A DNA stretch of 40,858 nt from Aquihabitans sp. Lineage in GTDB: Bacteria > Actinomycetota > Acidimicrobiia > Acidimicrobiales > Iamiaceae. Location of the stretch: contig JANXNS010000126.1 in the NCBI GenBank assembly GCA_025353965.1, positions 1 through 40,858 on the forward strand, read 5' to 3'. Below, in pieces: positions 24,340-32,078 of the stretch. Position numbers and translations under genes: made by a program. The notes under the pieces were generated by a model. It did not search any database and was not told the origin of the DNA. It saw only the letters and a list, made by a program, of their open reading frames with translations. Numbering within the stretch: position 1 is the first letter of the stretch; the number at the start of each line of letters is the position of its first letter.

Positions 24340-24750
24340 TCAGCGGGCGGCGGCCTTGCCTCGTGCGGGGCTCAAAATAAAGGTACGGGCCAGGTGGTTC
24401 CAGGCACAGCTAGGACACACCTCCACCACGTAGCAAGAGAACGTGCCTGGCCGTTTAGCGATGGCTTGGAGTTCACGCCGGGTGGTGATGCAACGCCCGA
24501 ACGCCGGTAGCCGAGGCCCAAACACGTAAGAAACCAGGACCACCTTCGCTTTCTCGCAGACGGGGCAGTCGATGGCGGTGGGGTCGCCAACCTCACGGGC
24601 AGCACGCACAAGCTCTGGGTGGGCATCACAAACCTCATGCTTGGCGATGCGACCCTTGCGGAACTCCGACAGGACCGACTGGCGCGCGAGCCGATAGTCG
24701 ATCTCGCCGGGGCCATCCGCGCCCCGGACCGACTGCGGCCGAAAGCTCAC
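24340..24750 (-). CDS. DUF5318-family protein
   Basis: A 136-residue protein of the actinobacterial DUF5318 family (M. tuberculosis Rv0049 group). It contains IDYRLARQSVLSEFRKGRI, two Cys-containing segments that look like a zinc ribbon (IDCPVCEKAKVVLVSYVFG and VVEVCPSCAWNHLART), and CDAHPELVRAAREVG in between. CPVC and CPSC are natural zinc ligands. Function unknown; constant linkage to class A PBP genes suggests a cell-wall role. The start is set at GTG 24750, seven bases after TAGCCT, rather than at an upstream Met codon at 24795. Confidence 0.86.
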   Translation of the reverse strand: MSFRPQSVRGADGPGEIDYRLARQSVLSEFRKGRIAKHEVCDAHPELVRAAREVGDPTAIDCPVCEKAKVVLVSYVFGPRLPAFGRCITTRRELQAIAKRPGTFSCYVVEVCPSCAWNHLARTFILSPARGKAAAR

Positions 24751-24757
24751 CGGGCGG

Positions 24758-24763
24758 AGGCTA
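24758..24763 (-). promoter_or_regulatory. -10 hexamer TAGCCT, leaderless start for the DUF5318 gene
   Basis: TAGCCT is followed by seven bases and the GTG start. The same TAG serves as the stop codon of the upstream pseudogene's second frame. Confidence 0.55.
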
Positions 24764-25068
24764 GCGAGGCGCCCCGGGGATCGCGCCCGGGCCATCCAGG
24801 CTCGCTGGAATCTCCAGGTCGACCAGAAGCGCAGCGTGGTCGCTCACGATCCGCGTCACCGCTACCGCCAGCGAGACACCGCCTACTCGAATCGAGGCCT
24901 GCAACACGGTCCTTCGTTCCTGCCAGAAGCGCCATCTCGGAACGCGAGGCAACGCCGTGACCGACCAGTCTCAATGTCGCCTCGCACCAGCAAGGAGTTG
25001 CCGTACCAACCGCCGGGGAACCGTCTCGAAGGACCAAAAATCGAGTTCATCCCACAAGCCCTAGCCAC
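24761..25068 (-). pseudogene. decayed endonuclease/exonuclease/phosphatase-family gene
   Basis: Two frames together give a broken EEP-fold protein. The first frame reads ACGMNSIFGPSRRFPGG then WYGNSLLVRGDIE, matching the G-x-YGNALLSR motif; around 24971 the reading must shift by one base, after which the other frame reads DWSVTALPRVPRWRFWQ, ERRTVLQASI and SDHAALLVDLEIP, the last being the C-terminal SDH motif. The middle section with the catalytic THL and GDFN motifs is absent, as is the N-terminus with the LQE motif. Frameshift plus two missing parts argue for a dead gene rather than a sequencing error. It may begin further upstream, up to the methyltransferase start. Confidence 0.65.
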
Positions 25069-25130
25069 CGCACCCTCACAGAACTGCCGGGGTGCGCCAA
25101 CCCGGTTGCGGCGGGCACCAGACTCGACCC

Positions 25131-25886
25131 ATGGCCGACGCCCCCAATCCCACCGCCAACCCCGCCGACGCGGGCTGGCACCGCTTCACCACGGCGGAGG
25201 CCCCCGCCGGGTTGGGGGGCACGGTGGTGCAGTACGGCGCCGATGTTCCCCCCGAAACAGACCTCCGCTTGCTGGGCACCGTGGAGGGAAAACGGATCAT
25301 GGACCTCGGCTGCGGAACCGGCCACAACGCGGTCGTCCTGGCCCAGCAAGGAGCCAAGGTGATCGCCGTTGATCCAGACACAAGCGCGTTGGCCACCGCT
25401 CGCAGCCGGGCCGAAGAAGCCGCCGTCCGGGTCGAACTCCATCAGGCCGGCCTGGCCGACCTGGCCTTCCTCCGTTCGGACAGCGTCGATGCCGCCATCA
25501 GCGTGTTGGCCCTGGCCAGCGTGGACGACTTGGCCCGTGTCTTCCGTCAGGTGCATCGCGTGCTGAAACCAGAAGCTGCGTTCATCTGCTCGTTCCCCCA
25601 CCCCGCCTTCGCCATGTTCAACCCCAGCGCACCCGATCCCCTGCGGGTGGCCCGGCCCTACGATCAGCGGGGCACGATGTCGTGGGACCTGGCGGGCGAA
25701 TCAGTGGCGGACTATCCCCGAACCATCGGGGAGATCTTCACCACGTTGCACCGCTCAAGCTTTGGCGTGGACCAGTTGTTGGAGCCGGTTGCCCCGGCCC
25801 GCGGTCACCGCAGCGCACATTTCGCCGACGCCATGCGCACGGTGCCCGCCACCGTGATCTTTCGGGCCCGCAAACAGGGCAACTAG
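25131..25886 (+). CDS. class I SAM-dependent methyltransferase
   Basis: A 251-residue methyltransferase. Motif I is IMDLGCGTGHNAVVLAQQG near residue 60, followed by VIAVDPDTSALATARSRA (motif II acidic residue) and LADLAFLRSDSVDAAISVLALASVDDLARVFRQVHRVLKPEAAFICSFPHP, the UbiE/Methyltransf_11-type layout. The acceptor is unknown. The ATG at 25131 lacks a Shine-Dalgarno sequence; CAGACT lies six bases upstream, close to the leaderless pattern. The 3' end overlaps the cca gene on the opposite strand by 4 bases. Confidence 0.88.
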   Translation: MADAPNPTANPADAGWHRFTTAEAPAGLGGTVVQYGADVPPETDLRLLGTVEGKRIMDLGCGTGHNAVVLAQQGAKVIAVDPDTSALATARSRAEEAAVRVELHQAGLADLAFLRSDSVDAAISVLALASVDDLARVFRQVHRVLKPEAAFICSFPHPAFAMFNPSAPDPLRVARPYDQRGTMSWDLAGESVADYPRTIGEIFTTLHRSSFGVDQLLEPVAPARGHRSAHFADAMRTVPATVIFRARKQGN

Positions 25887-27262
25887 CGAGCCTCCTCCGC
25901 CCACCACGCGTCGAGCCGCCGGAAGGCCTCATCCTCGCCGAGGGGGCCTTCATCCAGCCTGAGCTCCAACAAAAAGTTGAGCGCCAGACCAATGTGCTGG
26001 CCAGGACCAATACCCAGGTGATCCATCACTTGGCGACCATCCAGATCCGGACGGAGCGCTTTGACTGCTTCCTCCGCCTCGAGCACTTTGATGCGTTCCT
26101 CGAGGTCGTCCATTCGGCGGGCTAGGCGGTCTGCTTTGCGTTTGTTGCGGGTGGTGCAATCGCACCGTGTGAGCTCTATCAGGTCGTCGAGGTGGGGTCC
26201 CGCGTCCCGGACGAACCGTCGAACGGCACTGTCGGTCCAGCCCATGCCATACGTGTGGAACCGCAGGTGGAGATAGACGAGTTGGCGCACGGCCTCCACG
26301 TCGTCGTTCTTGTATTTGAGTGCCTGCATGCGGTCTCGGGCCATACGGGCACCCACCACTTCGTGGTGGTGAAACGACACGCCACCGTCGCCGAACGAGC
26401 GGGTCTTGGGCTTGCCCACATCGTGCAGAAGCGCGGCGATCCGCACGATTCGTTCGGGCCGGGTGTTGGCCACCACGGCCAAGGTGTGGGCCAGCACGTC
26501 TTTGTGGTGATGAATGGGGTCTTGCTCCAGGCGCATGGCCGGGAGCTCGGGCAAGAAGTGATCGGCCAAACCGGTGTCGACCACGAACCACAACCCCGCA
26601 GACGGGTCCGGCACAACCAACAACTTGTCCAGCTCATCGCGGATTCGCTCGGCGGACACGATCTCCAAACGGCCCGCGTTGGCCCGTACGGCTGCAACCA
26701 GATCCGGTTCCGGTTCTAGGCCATAGCCGGCAATGAAGCGGGCCGCCCGCAGCATTCGCAACGGGTCATCGGTGAAGGAAACCTCGGGCGAGAGGGGGGT
26801 CCGCAGCCGGTTGGCGGCCAGGTCCCCAGCGCCACCGAACGGATCGATCAGCTCGGGGTCCGGCACCCGGAGGGCCATGGCATTGACGGTGAAATCTCGT
26901 CGACCAAGGTCCTCGTTGATGTCGTCACCGAACGACACCTCGGGCTTGCGGGAATCCGCCGCGTACGACTCCGCCCGGTGCGTGGTGATTTCGATGGTCC
27001 GGGTCCCGACCTTGACCCCAATGGTCCCGAATCGTTCGCCTTGGGTCCACACCGCGTCGACCAAGGGCGCAACGATCACTTTGATGGCGTCGGGCCGGGC
27101 GGGCGTCGTGAGGTCGATATCCGCCTCGGGCCCGAGTTCCCGGCCCAGGAGCAGGTCACGCACGATCCCGCCGACCAGGTAAAGCGGGTACCCAGCCACG
27201 GCGAATGCCTCGGCCAAGGGCCGGACTTCGTCGAGCACGGGCTGGAGGCGGGCGGGGATCAC
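25883..27262 (-). CDS. cca: CCA tRNA nucleotidyltransferase
   Basis: Adds or repairs the 3' CCA end of tRNAs. The 459-residue protein has the class II nucleotidyltransferase head [13 protein letters not shown] and [11 protein letters not shown] (DxD metal ligands), the [11 protein letters not shown] segment, [14 protein letters not shown], and a C-terminal HD domain with [14 protein letters not shown] and FHHHEVVGA. This matches PcnA of Mycobacterium. I placed the start at GTG 27262 ([16 protein letters not shown]) because TAGCTT lies seven bases before it; the upstream codons (MFGRGGASPSFSG) would be artefactual. In mycobacteria pcnA also lies just before a DUF6049-type gene, as it broadly does here. 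Confidence 0.93.
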   Translation of the reverse strand: MIPARLQPVLDEVRPLAEAFAVAGYPLYLVGGIVRDLLLGRELGPEADIDLTTPARPDAIKVIVAPLVDAVWTQGERFGTIGVKVGTRTIEITTHRAESYAADSRKPEVSFGDDINEDLGRRDFTVNAMALRVPDPELIDPFGGAGDLAANRLRTPLSPEVSFTDDPLRMLRAARFIAGYGLEPEPDLVAAVRANAGRLEIVSAERIRDELDKLLVVPDPSAGLWFVVDTGLADHFLPELPAMRLEQDPIHHHKDVLAHTLAVVANTRPERIVRIAALLHDVGKPKTRSFGDGGVSFHHHEVVGARMARDRMQALKYKNDDVEAVRQLVYLHLRFHTYGMGWTDSAVRRFVRDAGPHLDDLIELTRCDCTTRNKRKADRLARRMDDLEERIKVLEAEEAVKALRPDLDGRQVMDHLGIGPGQHIGLALNFLLELRLDEGPLGEDEAFRRLDAWWAEEAR

Positions 27263-27269
27263 GCCCGAG

Positions 27270-27275
27270 AAGCTA
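27270..27275 (-). promoter_or_regulatory. -10 hexamer TAGCTT, leaderless start for cca
   Basis: TAGCTT is followed by seven bases and the GTG start. It lies in the 45-base gap after the amidase stop. Confidence 0.55.
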
Positions 27276-27307
27276 GGGGACGCCCCGCCCCGACCAAACA
27301 CCGGTTG

Positions 27308-28996
27308 TTAGCCGGCCAGGCTGCTCAGGTAGGACCGCCAACCGCCGTGAGCAGTGATATCCACGGCATCGCCCAAGCCTCGGGTCTCGCAGATGAACCC
27401 CTTGACCCAACGCCCGCCAGCCAACTCGACCGACCCAATCCCCAGCGGCGGCGCAACGGCAGCCAAGACGCGGCCAAGCCCCTCCGCACTGATCGACCAC
27501 ACCTCCACCTCTATCGAGTGGCCACCCACCGCAACCTTCTCCAATCCAGGCCGGAGTATCGACCCACCGTTCAGCCGGTACAGCCGGTAACTCGGGGCCG
27601 TCACCGTCCGAGCCACTAGTTCGGCGCCCTGGTCCAGCAGCTGCTGGTTGAGAGGTTGCCCGCTCAAATGGGCCCCCACCACCGCGAGGTGCACATGATC
27701 GAGGGCCGCCTCAGCACCAGCAACCAACGCCTCGCCATGCAAGGTCCCCGCTAGGGCCGCAACGGCGCCCATGTGGCCGGGAGGACCAAGAACAGTGACC
27801 CCGCCCGCCCCCGAGCTCGCCGGGACAGCTATGGCCGCCAGCCCAAGCAGGTTGGCAAATGTTGTATTCCGCCCTAGGCGGGCGTTCACCGCGATTGGAT
27901 CGGCGGCCACCTCATCAAGCGTGGGGAGCCACGGAACCGTCGGAAGAATGAGGGCATCGACGTTCACCCACCAGTCCGCAAGCTCGGCCTGAATCTCTCG
28001 CAGCCGGCGCATGGCAGCAAATACCTCCGTGCCCAGATACTGCTCACCTCCTGCCACCACCGTCCGCACCACATCTAGGACGTCGTCCGGCATCGCGCCG
28101 AGCAGACCAGCCAGCGAGGCAGTCCGGTCAGCCAGCCAAGGGCCGTCGTAGAGCAGGTCACCGGCCTCGGAGAAGGGCTCGAGGTCGACCGTGACCACAC
28201 AATGGCCTGCAGCGCGCAGTTCTTGCTCGGTGGCATCACAGCCAGGAGCAATCGCCACGGCAAAGGGCCCGGTAGCCACCGGCCAGGGACCGCCTAGAAC
28301 CGACTCGACGACAAGCCCGTCGGCCACCGATCGGGCGAAGGTGGATACGCAGTCCAGGGTCGGGCTGGCGGGGACGATGCCGTCGACGGGACGCGAGCCA
28401 GGGGCCGCCTTCAGACCAACGATCCCACACATCGCCGCGGGCACGCGGCCCGAGCCCGCCGTGTCGGTTCCCAGCGCAAACGGCACGTGCCCAAGGGCCA
28501 CTGCCACCGCGGAACCCGAGGACGACCCGCCCGGGATCAGTAACGGGTCAATGGGGTTGAGCGGCGTGCCATAAGGCGAGCGCGTTCCCACCAGCCCAGT
28601 TGCGAGCTGATCAAGGTTGGTCTTGCCGACGTAAAGTCCACCCGCCGCTATCAGCCGCTCAACCACCGTCGCTGATAGAGCGGCCACCCGGGCAGCAGCC
28701 GGTAGGCCAGCCGTGGTGACGCGGCCTGCAGCGTCGATGTTGTCCTTCAACGCGAAGGGCACACCCCACAGCGGACGACCCTCCATGGGTACCGGCCCCA
28801 ACGCCTCGGCCGCGGCGCGCAGTACCGAACGCGTCTCGACATCGATCCAGATCGCTGGGTCATCGCAGGCCTCGATCCGGGCCAGGACCTCGTCAACGAC
28901 GGCTACCGGCGCCAACCCATCCCGGTAAGCGGCGAGAAGCCCCATGATGCCGTTGTCGAGCGGGTGTCCACCCGGTTCAGGCAGGTCTGCATACAC
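27308..28996 (-). CDS. allophanate hydrolase-like amidase
   Basis: A 562-residue enzyme of the allophanate hydrolase (AtzF) type, which splits allophanate to ammonia and CO2. The amidase domain has WGVPFALKDNIDAAG with Lys84, PGGSSSGSAVAVALG with the cis-Ser at 158-160, and GTDTAGSGRVPAAMCG with nucleophile Ser182. The C-terminal 130 residues (VGAHLSGQPLNQQLLDQGAELV, then SYRLYRLNGGSILRPGLEKV) form the second allophanate-hydrolase domain, specific to this group rather than to Glu-tRNA amidotransferases. No urea carboxylase, atz-type gene or transporter is adjacent. GTG 28996 is chosen because TATCTT is seven bases upstream. Confidence 0.87.
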   Translation of the reverse strand: MYADLPEPGGHPLDNGIMGLLAAYRDGLAPVAVVDEVLARIEACDDPAIWIDVETRSVLRAAAEALGPVPMEGRPLWGVPFALKDNIDAAGRVTTAGLPAAARVAALSATVVERLIAAGGLYVGKTNLDQLATGLVGTRSPYGTPLNPIDPLLIPGGSSSGSAVAVALGHVPFALGTDTAGSGRVPAAMCGIVGLKAAPGSRPVDGIVPASPTLDCVSTFARSVADGLVVESVLGGPWPVATGPFAVAIAPGCDATEQELRAAGHCVVTVDLEPFSEAGDLLYDGPWLADRTASLAGLLGAMPDDVLDVVRTVVAGGEQYLGTEVFAAMRRLREIQAELADWWVNVDALILPTVPWLPTLDEVAADPIAVNARLGRNTTFANLLGLAAIAVPASSGAGGVTVLGPPGHMGAVAALAGTLHGEALVAGAEAALDHVHLAVVGAHLSGQPLNQQLLDQGAELVARTVTAPSYRLYRLNGGSILRPGLEKVAVGGHSIEVEVWSISAEGLGRVLAAVAPPLGIGSVELAGGRWVKGFICETRGLGDAVDITAHGGWRSYLSSLAG

Positions 28997-29003
28997 GCCG
29001 CTG

Positions 29004-29009
29004 AAGATA
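29004..29009 (-). promoter_or_regulatory. -10 hexamer TATCTT, leaderless start for the amidase gene
   Basis: TATCTT followed by seven bases and GTG at 28996; no Shine-Dalgarno sequence intervenes. Confidence 0.55.
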
Positions 29010-29104
29010 GAGATCTGCCGTCAACGAGCCGAGTCCACAACGTGAGGAACCCGTGACACGCTGCTTTCAGGTTTCTGACCCAAGCCCCTCGCCAGGAAAA
29101 GCCG

Positions 29105-30187
29105 TTACCGAAGCGTGGCCATGCTGGCCTGTTGGACGGCGATACGGAAATCTTCCGGGTACGCAGCCCGTTCGAGCGCCTCTTCGAGAGACACGAACTC
29201 GTCGTTGAACAACTGCAGGAGGGCCTGGTCAAAGGTGGCCATCCCGTGGTAGTCGCCTTCGATCATGAGGCGTTCAAGAACCGCCGGTTCCGCGGCCGCC
29301 ATGATCGCGTCGCGAACCTTGGGGGTACCCACCAACGATTCGACAACCGCCACTCGGCCCCGGCCGTCGGCCCGGTCCACCAGGCGCTGACAGACCACAC
29401 CACGAAGGGTGCGGCCCAGGGTTTGGCGCAGGGGCAGTTGCTGGTGAGGTTCAAAGCGGTCGATCAAGGAGGCAATGGTGTCGGTCGCCGACAGCGTGTT
29501 CATCACGGCCAAGACAAGGCGACCAGAAGCCGCGGCAGAGAGCGCTTCCGCCACCGACGAAGCGTCGGGTAGCTCGCTCACAAAGACCACGTCGGCATCC
29601 TGGCGCGAGATGCGTCGGAGGGCATCGGCCACGCTCGGCGTGTCAGCACCCACCTCGCGTTGGCTCACAATGGCCATCCGGTCCGCGTGGAGCACCTCGA
29701 TCGGGTCTTCTACCGTCACGATGTGGCGGGCCTGCGAGGCATTGATGTGGTCGATCATGGCGGCCGCCGTTGTGGTCTTTCCCGAGGCGTCCGGGCCGGC
29801 GATAATGACAAGTCCATTGCGTTGGCTGGCCAGGGTGGCCACCACTGGCGGGACCCCAAGGTCCGCAATGGCCGGGGCGCCCGGGACCACCCGACGAATG
29901 GCCAGGCTCACCGAGCCCCGCTGGCGGTACACATTCACGCGGAAACGGCCCAAGCCGGGCACACTGTGGGCCAGATCGGTCTCGCCGTCAGCCTTGAATT
30001 CGGCCGCCTTCTCGGGCGAAAGAAGCTCTTCCGCCAGCTGCTCAATGGAGGCGGAGTCGAGCGCATCGAGGGTGGTCCGTTCGAGCCGACCATTGCGTCG
30101 AATACAAGGCGGCGAGCCCACCTTCACGAGCAGGTCAGAACCACGCTCCTCAAGCAGGTACTGCAGCAAATCCACGACGCTGGCCAC
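29105..30187 (-). CDS. PilT-like twitching-type ATPase with altered motifs
   Basis: A 360-residue PilT/VirB11-type hexameric ATPase. The N-terminal PAS-like part (LLQYLLEERGSDLLVKVGSPPCIRRNGRL) and the Asp box VTVEDPIEVLHAD are typical. Walker A reads GPDASGKTTT (131-140) instead of GPTGSGKSTT. The Walker B end reads SELPD (204-208) where PilT has GEMRD, keeping the Glu. The His box reads AVMNTLSATDT (227-237) where PilT has TLHTNSA, so its His is Asn230. It may therefore be a slow or non-retracting ATPase. GGGGAG lies 6 bases before the GTG start. HDAC-like gene upstream on the same strand, 50 bases away. No pilin genes are seen. Confidence 0.8.
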   Translation of the reverse strand: MASVVDLLQYLLEERGSDLLVKVGSPPCIRRNGRLERTTLDALDSASIEQLAEELLSPEKAAEFKADGETDLAHSVPGLGRFRVNVYRQRGSVSLAIRRVVPGAPAIADLGVPPVVATLASQRNGLVIIAGPDASGKTTTAAAMIDHINASQARHIVTVEDPIEVLHADRMAIVSQREVGADTPSVADALRRISRQDADVVFVSELPDASSVAEALSAAASGRLVLAVMNTLSATDTIASLIDRFEPHQQLPLRQTLGRTLRGVVCQRLVDRADGRGRVAVVESLVGTPKVRDAIMAAAEPAVLERLMIEGDYHGMATFDQALLQLFNDEFVSLEEALERAAYPEDFRIAVQQASMATLR

Positions 30188-30237
30188 GGAGGTCTCCCCT
30201 TCGAGAAAACGGGACGACCAGAGGGGCGAACCGTGGG

Positions 30238-31254
30238 CTACCTGTCGGCCAAGGACGCGCGGATCTTGAGGGCGGCAGCATTTACTTCCCCGCCGGGACC
30301 GCCCGATGACGCTGTCTCAGGCCGGTAGGCGCCATCGTCGACCAACGCCGAAAGAACCGACCCGGTGCAATGGCTGAGCGCCTCGAGGTCATACCCGCCC
30401 TCCAGGAACAGAAGCCTCCGCCCGGCCGGGACCAACCCCGACAGCACCGTTGTGAGGTCCGCATAATCACCAGCGGTAAGGCCAAGATCGGTGAGCGGGT
30501 CGCGGTGGTGTCCGTCAAATCCGGCAGAGATCAGAAGCCAGGTCGGGCCCCATTTCTGCAGCGCTGGCATCAGCACATCGTCGACGCCGGCCCGGTAGAC
30601 GTCGCCGGTCGTACGCGCCGGGAACGGCAAGTTGAGCGTGCTGCCCACTGCGTCACCCACGCCCACATCATCGATGCGCCCGGTACCCGGATATGTGGGC
30701 CACTCGTGCATCGAGGCATAGAACACGCGCGGATCAGACCAGAACAGGTCCTGAGTCCCGTTGCCGTGATGGGCGTCGTAGTCGACAATCGCCACCCGTT
30801 CACCTCGATCAGCCAAGGCCGCCGCCGCCACGGCAACGTTGTTGAGCAGGCAGAAGCCCATGGCCCGGCTGGCGAGCGCGTGGTGACCGGGCGGACGCAC
30901 CGCGCAGAAACCAACCGATCCCTCACCAGCATCGAGGCGCCGGATCAGCTCCAGGCCCGCTCCAGCGGCCAGCGTGGCCGCCTCCCATGAGTGGAGGCCC
31001 ACATGGGTATCGCCGTCCAGGTACCCACCACCGGCCCGACAATATTCCGCCAAGGCCTTCGTGTAGGCCTCAGGGTGGATCCGGGCAATGTCGCCTGCGC
31101 TGGCGGCCACCGGCACAACCCGTACCAACGCATCTCGGAGTCCCGCCGCGTGGATCCCGCGCTCCACCGCCTTAAGCCGGGCCGGGCGCTCCGGGTGACC
31201 CGTGCCCGAGTCGTGGTCCATGAACCGTTCGTGGGTGGCGTAAAGCACCGGCAT
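30238..31254 (-). CDS. class II histone-deacetylase-like amidohydrolase
   Basis: A 338-residue zinc deacetylase of the HDAC/acetoin-utilisation/acetylpolyamine-amidohydrolase superfamily. Conserved parts: GHPERPARLKAVE, RPPGHHA with the active-site His pair (124-125), VDYDAHHGNGTQD with zinc ligands Asp160 and His162, LISAGFDGHHRDPL with ligand Asp247, and LEGGYDLEALS with transition-state Tyr288. Bacterial substrates include acetylpolyamines and acetylated lysines; the exact one is unknown. The ATG follows TAGCCT by eight bases without a ribosome-binding site. It is divergent from the GNAT gene at 31371. Confidence 0.92.
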   Translation of the reverse strand: MPVLYATHERFMDHDSGTGHPERPARLKAVERGIHAAGLRDALVRVVPVAASAGDIARIHPEAYTKALAEYCRAGGGYLDGDTHVGLHSWEAATLAAGAGLELIRRLDAGEGSVGFCAVRPPGHHALASRAMGFCLLNNVAVAAAALADRGERVAIVDYDAHHGNGTQDLFWSDPRVFYASMHEWPTYPGTGRIDDVGVGDAVGSTLNLPFPARTTGDVYRAGVDDVLMPALQKWGPTWLLISAGFDGHHRDPLTDLGLTAGDYADLTTVLSGLVPAGRRLLFLEGGYDLEALSHCTGSVLSALVDDGAYRPETASSGGPGGEVNAAALKIRASLADR

Positions 31255-31262
31255 AGGGACCC

Positions 31263-31268
31263 AGGCTA
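31263..31268 (-). promoter_or_regulatory. -10 hexamer TAGCCT upstream of the HDAC-like gene
   Basis: TAGCCT on the minus strand is followed by eight bases and the ATG at 31254, giving a leader of zero to two bases. Confidence 0.45.
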
Positions 31269-31370
31269 GGAGGCTTTCGGTCGATCGGCTGGCTCGCCAT
31301 CAGAACACCCATTGCCGCCAGTAGTGTCGAGAACGCGTGCCCGTCCCCATCTCACTCCAGGCCGGTCGCC

Positions 31371-32078
31371 ATGGCCATCGATGATCGTCGACGCTCGGAC
31401 CGCCGGGCCCTTCAGGTCTCATCGTGGCGCGGCAACCCCCAGATCGCGGTCTTGAGCCCTGCCCCGAAACAAGCGGTCCTGGGTGCCGATGCCGTCCTGG
31501 CTGAGATTGATCAACTCCGGGCCCGCGGCATTGGCCAAGTCCTTACCAGTGCCCTCCATCAGGCTGAACTGGATCCGTTCTTGGCCAACGGGTTCACCGA
31601 ACATGAGCGTCTCCATCTGCTTCGTCATGACATGAACGGTCTACCGGGGGCACTGCCAGTTCGCTGCCGGCGGGCTCGCCGCCGTGATCAAAGCCCCGTG
31701 CTCGACATTGACGGTCGGGCCTTCGACCACTTCTGGGCGCTGGACCGCCGCGGTCTCAGCGAGGCCTTGAGGGCCACCCCCGTCAGTCGCTTTCAGGTGA
31801 GCACCACTGGTCGGCGCGGGGCCATCACCGGCTACGCGATCACCGGGCGCGCCGCTGACCGGGGCTACCTCCAACGACTGGCGGTGGACCCAAACCATCA
31901 TCGGTGCGGGATCGGTCAGTCCCTTGTTACTGATGCGCTTCGCTGGCTCCACGCCGCTGGCGTGCGGGACGCCGTGGTCAACACCCAAGAAGCCAATACC
32001 GGCGCATTCCTCCTTTACGTCGCCTGCGGCTTTGTCCCCGAACCCGTGGGCCTGACCGTGCTCACCCTCGACCTATGA
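31371..32078 (+). CDS. GNAT-family acetyltransferase
   Basis: A 235-residue protein with a two-part layout. The C-terminal half is a clear GNAT domain: RGAITGYAITGRAADRGYLQRLAVDPNHHRCGIGQSLVTDALRWLHAAG, where RCGIGQSL is the acetyl-CoA pyrophosphate loop, then NTQEANTGAFLLYVACGFVPE. The N-terminal half (about 1-110) has weaker GNAT-like features (FLANGFTEHERLHLLRHDM). The ATG has no strong ribosome-binding site. Its TGA overlaps the ATG of the DUF6049-like gene (ATGA), so the two are translationally coupled; in mycobacteria this position before the DUF6049 gene is held by a Nudix gene. Confidence 0.8.
   Translation: MAIDDRRRSDRRALQVSSWRGNPQIAVLSPAPKQAVLGADAVLAEIDQLRARGIGQVLTSALHQAELDPFLANGFTEHERLHLLRHDMNGLPGALPVRCRRARRRDQSPVLDIDGRAFDHFWALDRRGLSEALRATPVSRFQVSTTGRRGAITGYAITGRAADRGYLQRLAVDPNHHRCGIGQSLVTDALRWLHAAGVRDAVVNTQEANTGAFLLYVACGFVPEPVGLTVLTLDL

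Noticed and set aside
24960-24980. Programmed frameshift in the EEP-like remnant
   Set aside because: No slippery heptamer is seen at the shift, and catalytic segments are missing, so decay is more likely.
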